The notes: generated from the sequence alone by a model not told the origin. Positions 7,666 through 12,383 are shown, counted from the stretch's first letter. The stretch: 12,892 nt of DNA from an uncultured Gemmiger sp. (GCF_934561205.1 NZ_CAKTFU010000026.1:1-12892); one strand, 5' to 3'. Program-made: numbers and translations.

Positions 7666-7854
7666 TTATTCCTCATCCACAATGATCACCCCCTCGTCAC
7701 AGGCTTTTTCGCCCAGACCCAGATGCTTGTACAGCATCTCCAGCGCGCGCAGCTTGTCGGCGGTTTTTACCGGCGGCGCGTTGGCGGCCTCCGGGTCGGC
7801 AAAGGCGATCTCTGCCAGCTCCGCCAGAACGTGCTCCGGCGTCAGGTCACACAC
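7666..7854 (-). CDS. Short terminase small subunit-like protein (lacks N-terminal HTH)
   Basis: The frame encodes LTPEHVLAELAEIAFADPEA, then KTADKLRALEMLYKHLGLGE and an acidic tail. The second block matches the C-terminal oligomerisation segment of Terminase_2/XtmA small subunits (KALELLGKHLG). Those are about 150 residues with an N-terminal DNA-binding HTH; only about 62 residues are coded here, so the DNA-binding half is absent. The start is unclear. GTG 7854 is in frame but 12 nt from the SD AAAGGAG, while an ATG at 7862 is 4 nt from the SD but in another frame that stops after six codons. TTG 7890 lies in the terminator-like hairpin and has no SD. The position directly before the large terminase supports the assignment. 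Confidence 0.6.
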   Translation of the reverse strand: MCDLTPEHVLAELAEIAFADPEAANAPPVKTADKLRALEMLYKHLGLGEKACDEGVIIVDEE

Positions 7855-7888
7855 AAAGGCATCACTCTCCTTTCGGTTTGGGGCAATC

Positions 7889-7927
7889 AAAAACCGCGAG
7901 GGAGTTTTGTTTCTCTCTCGCGGTTTT
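7889..7927 (-). terminator. Strong hairpin with A- and T-tracts (bidirectional terminator or 5' leader hairpin)
   Basis: Perfect arms AAAACCGCGAG (7890-7900) and CTCGCGGTTTT (7917-7927) extend by four more pairs, one of them G-U, to a 15-bp stem with an 8-nt T-rich loop. On the minus strand a run of five T follows, so it has the form of an intrinsic terminator; the A-tract makes it work on paper in both directions. It lies only a few bases after the predicted start of transcription of the late promoter, where it would be the 5' end of the late mRNA. It may instead stop readthrough from the regulator gene. Confidence 0.75.
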
Positions 7928-7937
7928 CGATGTTATC

Positions 7938-7966
7938 ATTTTACTACTTTAGGTTGTATTTTACAA
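7938..7966 (-). promoter_or_regulatory. Predicted late-operon promoter
   Basis: On the minus strand a -35 box TTGTAA (7966..7961) and a -10 box TAAAAT (7943..7938) are separated by exactly 17 bp. Transcription would start at about 7931 and read into the terminase small-subunit-like gene and the structural operon. The -35 box directly abuts the 11-bp repeat array, as expected for an activator-dependent promoter. The spacer contains ACAACCTA, also found in the promoter of the regulator gene. Confidence 0.6.
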
Positions 7967-8042
7967 TGAAGAAATACTGAAATTTTGCTGAAATTCTACT
8001 GAAGAAAAGCTGAAATAAAACTGAAATTTCACTGAAATCCGG
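7966..8042. repeat. Array of seven 11-bp direct repeats (iteron-like)
   Basis: Units start at 7966, 7977, 7988, 7999, 8010, 8021 and 8032, exactly 11 bp apart. Five read CTGAAAT plus four variable bases, one reads CTGAAGA and the outermost ATGAAGA. The spacing is about one helical turn, so the motif faces the same side of the DNA each time. The array overlaps the last codons of the regulator gene (to 8029) and touches the -35 box of the late promoter. It is a candidate binding site for the late regulator or for terminase (pac/cos-like). Confidence 0.85.
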
Positions 8043-8457
8043 CCTGTTTTTCGGGTTCCAGCTTTTGCAGGCCCATGCGGTGCAGCTGGTAAACGCGGCG
8101 CTCGACCAGGCCCATCTCGTCGGCAATTTCGGCATAGCTCTGCCCGTCCACATAGCGGCGGCGCAGCACCTCGCGCGCGGTCAGGTTGGGCACGGCGGAA
8201 ATAGCGCGCGCCACCTTGCAGCGGATGCCCATGCAGGCCTCGATCTGGCTGTCCAGCTGGGCGCGGGCTGCATCCAGCCGTTCCACGGCGCGGGACAAAC
8301 GGTCGGGGTTCGGCCCCGTGCCGGGCATACCGGTCAGGCGGGTGGTCATGCGCTGGGCGTCGCTGTTCAGGCTTTGCACCTCCTCCTCCAAAAAGCGTTC
8401 CTGATCCAGGGCGGTGCGGTATTGCATCAGCCACAGGCTTTTTTCTTTAACGGTCAT
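8029..8457 (-). CDS. Phage late-gene regulator, sigma-region-4-like HTH (DUF1492/ArpU/RinA type)
   Basis: A 142-residue protein. Residues 15-75 are heptad-like helices (coiled coil probable). The C-terminal part has LTAREVLRRRYVDGQSYAEI at about 92-111 and the HTH SYAEIADEMGLVERRVYQLH at 107-126, close to sigma-70 region 4. Proteins of this kind sit just upstream of the terminase genes in many Firmicute phages and switch on late transcription (ArpU, RinA and DUF1492 groups; recalled). The start ATG 8457 has the SD AGGAGG 5 nt away; longer starts lack one. The gene has its own strong promoter with a palindromic operator at 8538-8566. It ends inside the 11-bp repeat array next to the late promoter, so that array is its likely target. 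Confidence 0.75.
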   Translation of the reverse strand: MTVKEKSLWLMQYRTALDQERFLEEEVQSLNSDAQRMTTRLTGMPGTGPNPDRLSRAVERLDAARAQLDSQIEACMGIRCKVARAISAVPNLTAREVLRRRYVDGQSYAEIADEMGLVERRVYQLHRMGLQKLEPEKQAGFQ

Positions 8458-8537
8458 CTTCTCCTCCTGTCGTGTCGGCCCGTTTCGTGCAGCGGGCAAA
8501 TCTCTCTTTGTATACGGGGCTTTGTTGGTTCTTTTCT

Positions 8538-8566
8538 ATCTTACAGTAACAACCATAGGTTGTCAA
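8538..8566 (-). promoter_or_regulatory. Strong sigma-A promoter with palindromic operator for the late regulator
   Basis: Minus strand -35 TTGACA (8566..8561), 17-bp spacer, -10 TAAGAT (8543..8538). A perfect 15-bp dyad, ACAACC-ATA-GGTTGT (8549-8563), overlaps the -35 box and spacer, which is the classic position for a phage repressor operator. The promoter would transcribe the regulator at 8457..8029. Confidence 0.75.
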
Positions 8567-8599
8567 TGTACAATTTCCATAATTTTATCCGTTAAAGTT

Positions 8600-8613
8600 T
8601 TATTGTACAATAA
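8600..8613. repeat. 14-bp perfect palindrome in the regulator upstream region
   Basis: TTATTGTACAATAA reads the same on both strands. The hexamer TTGTAC occurs three times on the minus strand here, at 8573..8568, 8610..8605 and 8632..8627. The stretch 8458-8702 holds no gene. It contains the regulator promoter, this palindrome, a terminator and an inverted repeat. The palindrome may be a further repressor site, but no partner protein is seen in the window. Confidence 0.45.
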
Positions 8614-8630
8614 TGCGGTCTGCAAAGTAC

Positions 8631-8658
8631 AAAAAAAGCCGCCCCGCAAATGCGGCGG
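8631..8658 (-). terminator. Intrinsic terminator after the large serine recombinase
   Basis: A GC-rich hairpin (CCGCC paired with GGCGG, inner GC/GC pairs, an AAAT loop, and a two-base bulge) is followed on the minus strand by seven T (8637..8631). It lies 45 nt past the recombinase stop at 8703 and just before the prophage regulator promoter, so it would insulate the two units. Confidence 0.7.
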
Positions 8659-8677
8659 TGACTTAGGAAAACATTGA

Positions 8678-8719
8678 AGCAAGGAACGGTGTAGCTTAAC
8701 GGCTATGCCGTTCTTTGCT
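8678..8719. repeat. Imperfect 12-bp inverted repeat across the recombinase stop codon
   Basis: AGCAAGGAACGG (8678-8689) and CCGTTCTTTGCT (8708-8719) pair at 11 of 12 positions. Within the interval a second dyad, AACGGC-TAT-GCCGTT (8698-8712), spans the stop codon. Being at the presumed end of the mobile element, it may be a recombinase binding (att) site or a 3' mRNA hairpin. Only the symmetry is seen. Confidence 0.5.
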
Positions 8720-10463
8720 CTTTTTTTCTTGTGTTACGGGCATTTTCGATTGCCCGTGTGAAGTCAAATGCACCGATGAAGTTATAAACGATGGTGATTT
8801 CCCGCGTTCTGGATTTCTTGTCAACATGGGAAACTTCGATCCTGTCAATGAAAGCACGGAGAACAGCCGCGTCAAGCTCCTGCAAATCCGTATACTTCTT
8901 CACGGCAGCGATAAACGCCTTAACATTGGTTTTCTGCTGCTCCTGCTGCTTCAGATCCTTGCGCAGGACTTCTGCCATTGATTTCAGGTTGCTTTGTTCC
9001 AGCTCGTAGTCATGGGACATTTTGATAAACCGTTCGTCTGACAGCTTGCCAATCACGTTGTCCTCATACAGTCGGGAGATAATGCGGTCAAGCTCTGCAA
9101 TCCGCGTGTCCGCCTTTGCCAGCGTTTCGCGCTTCCGAACAAACTCTGCATCTCTGTCCCGCATATCGCTCTCGGCTGCGTCCTGAATGAACTCCGCTTC
9201 ATGTTCTGAAACATAGGAGATTGCTTCCCGCAGATTTCGCAGAACGATTTCATGCAGCACAACATTCTTGATAGAATGGGTCGTGCAGAGATCCTTACCC
9301 TTGCGGTAGGTGGAGCAGATGAAGTATTTCTGGTTCTCTGCAAAGTTGGTAGCGCGGCATTGATACATTTTGCCGCCGCACTCTGCGCAATACAGAAGCC
9401 CGGAGAACATACCCATTTCGCCCATCTTGGTAGGACGGCGACGCGCCTTGCGAATGTTCTGAACAATCAGGAACACACTTTCCTCGATGATCGGCGGCTG
9501 GGTGTTCTCGAAGATCACCCAGTCCGCAGGGTCATTCCAGATTTTCTTCTTGCTCTTGTAGGACTGCTTTGTAGTCTTGAAGTTTACGGTATGCCCCAGA
9601 TAGTCTACGCGCTCCAAAATGCGGGAAACCGTTTCATTTGTCCATTTGTACGGGTCTGCTGTCGGCTTGTTGCTGGTCGGCAGACCTTTCGCATGGCAAT
9701 AGGCGGTTGGGTTCAAGATTTGCTGCTGTTTGAGCCATTTAGCAATCTGCGTGGGTCCCTTGCCGGATGCGCACAGGGAGAATATCTTCTGTACGACGGC
9801 TGCGGCTTCTTCATCGACGATCCATTTCTTTTTGTCCTCCGGGCTTTTCATATACCCATAGGGCGGAATGGTCGTCAAATGCTCACCGGACTTTCCTTTG
9901 CTCTGCCATGTAGCGCGAATCTTCTTAGAGGTATCGCGGGCATACATTTCGTTGAACACATTGCGGATTGCGGTAAACTCACTTTCGCCGCGTGTGCTGT
10001 CCACGCCGTCATTGACGGCAATGAAATGAACGCCAAACTCCGGGAAAACAACATCGGTATACATTCCCACTTGGAGATAATCGCGCCCGAAGCGGCTCAT
10101 GTCCTTTACAATGACACGCTTGATCCGCCCAGCCTTGATGTCGGCAAGCATACGCTGGAAGCCCGGACGGTTGAAGTTTGTGCCGGAATAACCGTCGTCC
10201 TCGTCATAATGGCGGTAGGCGGTAATCCCGTGATCCTTGCAGTAGCGTTCCAGAATCTTCTTCTGGTTCGCTATGGAGTTGCTTTCACCATCCAGCTTAT
10301 CTTCCTGAGAAAGGCGCTCATACAGGGCGGTCAGACCTTCTTCCTCTGCTTCCGTAGATAGCCCCTTGGCGTAGAACTGCAAAACATTATCGCGGATCAC
10401 GCTGCGAAGCTCATTGCTTAAACTGTCCTGCGGTTTCAAGCTCTGAAAGGTAAATCCCGTCAT
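8703..10463 (-). CDS. Large serine recombinase (TnpX-like, DUF4368 type)
   Basis: A 586-residue site-specific recombinase that would excise and integrate the element. The resolvase catalytic domain begins at about 45 with LTALYERLSQEDK, where S52 is the nucleophile. It continues with DGYSGTNFNRPGFQRML (about 90-106) and VIVKDMSRFGRDYLQ (117-131) carrying the conserved Arg124 and Arg127. The recombinase domain (PYGYMKSPEDKK; WTNETVSRILERVDYLGH) covers about 200-340. A zinc ribbon has C359, C362, C383 and C393. A coiled coil (about 430-500) and a DUF4368-like end (LRAFIDRIEVSHVDKK) follow. The first 43 residues precede the usual family start and are unassigned. ATG 10463 overlaps the upstream stop as ATGA, so I prefer it to GTG 10469. 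Base composition is lower in GC than the phage genes. Confidence 0.93.
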   Translation of the reverse strand: MTGFTFQSLKPQDSLSNELRSVIRDNVLQFYAKGLSTEAEEEGLTALYERLSQEDKLDGESNSIANQKKILERYCKDHGITAYRHYDEDDGYSGTNFNRPGFQRMLADIKAGRIKRVIVKDMSRFGRDYLQVGMYTDVVFPEFGVHFIAVNDGVDSTRGESEFTAIRNVFNEMYARDTSKKIRATWQSKGKSGEHLTTIPPYGYMKSPEDKKKWIVDEEAAAVVQKIFSLCASGKGPTQIAKWLKQQQILNPTAYCHAKGLPTSNKPTADPYKWTNETVSRILERVDYLGHTVNFKTTKQSYKSKKKIWNDPADWVIFENTQPPIIEESVFLIVQNIRKARRRPTKMGEMGMFSGLLYCAECGGKMYQCRATNFAENQKYFICSTYRKGKDLCTTHSIKNVVLHEIVLRNLREAISYVSEHEAEFIQDAAESDMRDRDAEFVRKRETLAKADTRIAELDRIISRLYEDNVIGKLSDERFIKMSHDYELEQSNLKSMAEVLRKDLKQQEQQKTNVKAFIAAVKKYTDLQELDAAVLRAFIDRIEVSHVDKKSRTREITIVYNFIGAFDFTRAIENARNTRKKEQRTA

Positions 10464-10876
10464 CTGCACTCACCGCCTTTCTCGGAAGAACTGCGGTATG
10501 CGTTGACAATGCCGTGATATAGATTTCGGCAAAGGGGCAGATCGCCATCTGTAATGGAGTAAATCGGAATACCGCGCTGCTCCATATCATCAAGGAACTG
10601 CACCGCTGCAAGATAGCCGCGGTAAAGTCGGTTAAGCGATACGACAACGATTTTCTGCACGCGGTTCTCATGGATTGCTCCAAGCAGATTTTGAAACGCC
10701 GGACGCTCGGCGGTCAGGCCGCTGTACCCATTGTCCACGAAGAACATATAGGTGTCCGTTCCGTTTTCCTGCGCATGGCTCAAAAGTCGGTGCATTTGAT
10801 TGTCAAGGTTCAGGTCTGTTTGTTTGTTCGCCGCACGGTAGTAATATGCGGTGATTTTGTCGGGCTGCTTTTTCAT
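10460..10876 (-). CDS. Serine-recombinase-like protein lacking the catalytic serine
   Basis: A 138-residue protein made of a resolvase N-terminal domain only. It aligns by eye with the family at YYYRAANK (11-18), DNGYSGLTAERPAFQNLL (48-65), VVVSLNRLYRGY (77-88, with Arg83 and Arg86) and YSITDGDLP. At the position of the nucleophilic serine in the usual YxRxS motif there is Ala16, so strand cleavage is not expected. No recombinase domain, zinc ribbon or DNA-binding tail follows. The gene has its own promoter and a strong SD (AGGAGG). Its stop overlaps the ATG of the catalytic recombinase (ATGA), implying coupled, roughly equal synthesis. An accessory subunit or directionality role is an inference; a decaying truncated gene is the alternative. 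Confidence 0.8.
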   Translation of the reverse strand: MKKQPDKITAYYYRAANKQTDLNLDNQMHRLLSHAQENGTDTYMFFVDNGYSGLTAERPAFQNLLGAIHENRVQKIVVVSLNRLYRGYLAAVQFLDDMEQRGIPIYSITDGDLPLCRNLYHGIVNAYRSSSEKGGECR

Positions 10877-10888
10877 GTTGCCTCCTAT

Positions 10889-10901
10889 TCCGGCAGCCGG
10901 A
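10889..10901. promoter_or_regulatory. Dyad in the recombinase operon leader
   Basis: TCCGGC-A-GCCGGA is a perfect 13-bp dyad between the predicted -10 box and the SD of the recombinase operon. Its place fits an operator or a short leader hairpin. Only the symmetry is seen. Confidence 0.4.
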
Positions 10902-10917
10902 CAAACAGGTTATTTAT

Positions 10918-10946
10918 ATTATACCAGAGATCTCGCTCGCCGTCAT
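10918..10946 (-). promoter_or_regulatory. Promoter of the two-recombinase operon
   Basis: Minus strand: a perfect -10 TATAAT (10923..10918) with the extended TGG before it, and 17 bp upstream a partial -35 ATGACG (10946..10941, 4 of 6 matches). The -35 overlaps the tnpW stop. The palindrome GAGATCTC (10926-10933) lies in the spacer. The recombinases can therefore be transcribed apart from tnpW. Confidence 0.65.
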
Positions 10947-11131
10947 TAGGCGGGTTCAAAATTATTTGTAACTTTTTTACCCCGCAAGTCATTCTGAATC
11001 AGGCGGCGCACCTTTGTCACGGCGTCCTCTTTCGCGCCGTCTTTGACGACGGCCTTGACGATATACGTTATATCCCCGATCTTGTACTCGCGTACAATCG
11101 GGGACGTTGTTTTCTTCATGGTTGTTTCCAT
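10946..11131 (-). CDS. tnpW: Transposon-encoded protein TnpW
   Basis: A 61-residue protein starting METTMKKTTSPIVREYKIGD and continuing ITYIVKAVVKDGAKEDAVTK, then VRRLIQNDL. This is the compact pattern of the TnpW family of Tn4451-like elements, whose biochemical role is not established. ATG 11131 follows GGGGGA by 9 nt. The open frame continues upstream to 11254 but runs through a structured, non-coding-looking segment, so the longer start is rejected. It lies immediately upstream of the recombinase operon promoter, the usual neighbourhood at the integrase end of such elements. It marks the region as a Tn4451/ICE-type element rather than part of the phage. Confidence 0.8.
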   Translation of the reverse strand: METTMKKTTSPIVREYKIGDITYIVKAVVKDGAKEDAVTKVRRLIQNDLRGKKVTNNFEPA

Positions 11132-11192
11132 AGAAACAAATCCCCCTTTCATGGGAAACGAAATAACTACAAAAGGGAATGACAAAACGGAC

Positions 11193-11246
11193 GGCTGCTG
11201 GCGCAGCTCCAAGGGAGTTTCACCCCCGCACGGTTCTCGTGCAGCC
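11193..11246 (-). ncRNA. Structured leader upstream of tnpW (candidate RNA element)
   Basis: Within 54 nt there are three local hairpins: GCTGC/GCAGC with a 4-nt loop (11194-11207), GGG/CCC (11213-11227) and GCACG/CGTGC with a 5-nt loop (11228-11242). The outer ends GGCTGC (11193-11198) and GCAGCC (11241-11246) can also pair with each other, giving a multibranched fold that competes with two of the local hairpins. The segment lies about 60 nt before the tnpW start on the transcribed strand. A regulatory leader is an inference. Confidence 0.4.
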
Positions 11247-11302
11247 CTACCCATCGCCTGCGACGCTTTGAACGCTCGGACTGTGGCTGTAAGGTCGTAT
11301 CA

Positions 11303-11443
11303 TTATGTGTTTTGCGCGTCATTGCCTGCAAGCTGCCACACTTGCTTTACGGCGCGGTATTTGTCGCTCGGCATATCCTCCCGGATATGCGTCATGGCGT
11401 ACCAGCCGTCCAGCTCGGCGCAAAAGGAACGTACCCGTTTTGC
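11303..11443 (-). pseudogene. Remnant of an unidentified gene (C-terminal fragment)
   Basis: From the TAG at 11444 to the TAA at 11303 an open frame of 46 codons reads FCAELDGWYAMTHIREDMPS, then DKYRAVKQVWQLAGNDAQNT. The composition is protein-like, and more so than the other frames here. There is no start codon with an SD; the only internal ATG (11395) lacks one. I take it as the 3' end of a gene whose 5' part is gone, though a 30-residue gene from 11395 cannot be excluded. No family is recognised. The rest of the 405-nt gap 11132-11536 holds the two structured segments annotated separately. Confidence 0.4.
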
Positions 11444-11492
11444 CTATGATGCGCCGCCGTTCTCTTGCGGGCATATTTGTCAAGGTGCAACG

Positions 11493-11527
11493 GACAGAAA
11501 CGAGGAAGGGGGGAACACGTTTCTGTC
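11493..11527 (-). repeat. Perfect 10-bp inverted repeat just after the HTH gene
   Basis: GACAGAAACG (11493-11502) and CGTTTCTGTC (11518-11527) flank a 15-nt purine-rich loop. It starts 10 nt past the HTH gene stop on the transcribed strand. There is no U-run, so it is not a classic terminator; it may protect the 3' end of the sigma-HTH mRNA or bind a protein. Confidence 0.55.
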
Positions 11528-11536
11528 AGGCGTCAG

Positions 11537-11776
11537 TTATCTCACACGGAATGTGAGCAGCTTGGTAATGAGCTTCGTTTCCAGCCTGCGCCGCAGTTCT
11601 TCATCCACGCAGAGATGGGGATTGCCGTACTCGTCGTAAAGCTCACGCATCGACAGACGGGCTATGTACCCTGCATAGTGTTTCAGAACGGCGTTGATCG
11701 CTTCCACGTCACCGCCAGCAGCCGCTTCAATGACGGTCAGCGGCAACAGACGGTTATTCTTCGATTGACTTGTCAT
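11537..11776 (-). CDS. HTH_16 conjugative-element protein (Tn916 Orf8-like)
   Basis: A 79-residue protein with LLPLTVIEAAAGGDVEAINA, then VLKHYAGYIARLSMRELYDE and LRRRLETKLITKLLTF. This is the complete pattern of the HTH_16 family found beside an ORF7-type sigma factor in Tn916-like and Tn4451-like elements. ATG 11776 overlaps the sigma gene stop as ATGA. Because it always travels with the sigma gene, a joint regulatory role in element transfer or excision is likely; this is an inference from conserved pairing. The family's normal length is about 75-85 residues, so it is intact. Confidence 0.88.
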   Translation of the reverse strand: MTSQSKNNRLLPLTVIEAAAGGDVEAINAVLKHYAGYIARLSMRELYDEYGNPHLCVDEELRRRLETKLITKLLTFRVR

Positions 11777-12195
11777 CTGTTTTCTCCTCCCATCAGGTTT
11801 TTCAGCAGCTTTAGGGTGCTTGTCCTGCGATAGGCAACGGAACGGCGCACCATGTTCAGCACATTTGCAATTTCAGCGTCGGACATATCGAGGAAGTAAG
11901 ACAGCAGGATAATATCTCTGCGGTCAACAGGCAAAGCGGAGATTGCTTCTGCCAGCGTTTCATCGTCGATACAAACCGAATGGCCAATGACTTCAAATGT
12001 GCGGCTATCCGTGAAATAGGTGTCACGGACAGCGAACTGTTCCAGCACTTCGATGGGCAGCTCAGAAAAATAGACCTCTCGGTTTCTTTTCCGTGCCAGC
12101 GCATCCTGATAGTCCCGCGCTTCGTTCCGCAGTACCTTTTTGCAGAAAGCATCAAAGGAGTGCTGGATATGTTCTTCGTGCGAATGAGGCTTCAT
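11773..12195 (-). CDS. Sigma-70-like regulator of the mobile element (Tn916 Orf7-like)
   Basis: A 140-residue protein. The C-terminal half reads LAEAISALPVDRRDIILLSY (about 81-100) followed by the HTH FLDMSDAEIANVLNMVRRSV (about 101-120) and RRTSTLKLLKNLM, a clear sigma-70 region 4. The N-terminal half is charged and helical (HIQHSFDAFCKKVLRNEARD) and has region-2-like features only weakly. Orf7-type proteins activate the excision genes in Tn916-like elements. The SD GGGAGGTG lies 5 nt before ATG 12195. The HTH_16 gene is translationally coupled downstream. An upstream SD-sequestering hairpin and a tiny ORF that ends 4 nt before this start suggest control at the RNA level. Confidence 0.88.
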   Translation of the reverse strand: MKPHSHEEHIQHSFDAFCKKVLRNEARDYQDALARKRNREVYFSELPIEVLEQFAVRDTYFTDSRTFEVIGHSVCIDDETLAEAISALPVDRRDIILLSYFLDMSDAEIANVLNMVRRSVAYRRTSTLKLLKNLMGGENR

Positions 12196-12199
12196 GTAT

Positions 12200-12274
12200 T
12201 CACCTCCCTTCGCGTCCGCAAAGGCGGGTGATACGGTTTTCTTCCCCTTTCGCCACTACTACGGTCTGCACCAT
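12200..12274 (-). CDS. Tiny ORF (24 codons) ending at the sigma gene SD
   Basis: ATG 12274 opens MVQTVVVAKGEENRITRLCG and four more residues, ending 4 nt before the sigma start, so ribosomes finishing it would uncover the sigma SD. It has no SD of its own. The same frame is open further upstream with protein-like content (KNFFKNFSAHLPKR), so it may be the end of a broken gene. Function unknown. Confidence 0.3.
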   Translation of the reverse strand: MVQTVVVAKGEENRITRLCGREGR

Positions 12275-12315
12275 GCGTTTTGGCAAATGCGCAGAAAAAT
12301 TCTTGAAAAAATTCT

Positions 12316-12383
12316 TTAGGAAGACTCCATGCGCTGCACCTCCTGTTTCATCGTTGCGTTTCGAGGGATAGAAGCAGGAGGTG
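12316..12383 (-). promoter_or_regulatory. SD-sequestering hairpin with a four-codon leader ORF
   Basis: Arms 12337-12349 and 12371-12383 pair at 12 of 13 positions across a 21-nt loop. In the minus-strand RNA the first arm holds CACCTCCTG, an anti-SD, and the second holds AGGAGGTG, a near-perfect SD, 6 nt before an ATG (12330) that opens Met-Glu-Ser-Ser-stop. An in-frame ATG at 12351 would give 11 codons instead. The geometry is that of a translational attenuator or coupling leader. Confidence 0.5.

Noticed and set aside
7966..8042. CRISPR array
   Set aside because: The units are only 11 bp with no repeat-spacer pattern, and no cas genes are present.
8685..8719. tRNA-like segment (GTGTAGCTTAACGG)
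   Set aside because: It resembles a D-arm by chance; no acceptor stem, anticodon arm or T-arm can be drawn around it.
9252..10361. 369-codon plus-strand frame opposite the large serine recombinase
   Set aside because: The recombinase frame contains all family motifs; the plus-strand frame has no SD and no recognisable domain.
11193..11246. Group II intron end
   Set aside because: A hairpin resembles intron domain sequences slightly, but no domain V, no intron-encoded protein and no boundary sequence are present.
11132..11254. Longer tnpW start at 11254
   Set aside because: The extension translates the structured leader and has no SD, while ATG 11131 has a good one.
11043..11639. 198-codon plus-strand frame over the tnpW-HTH gap
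   Set aside because: It runs through hairpins and across tnpW and the HTH gene, so it is likely an antisense artefact.
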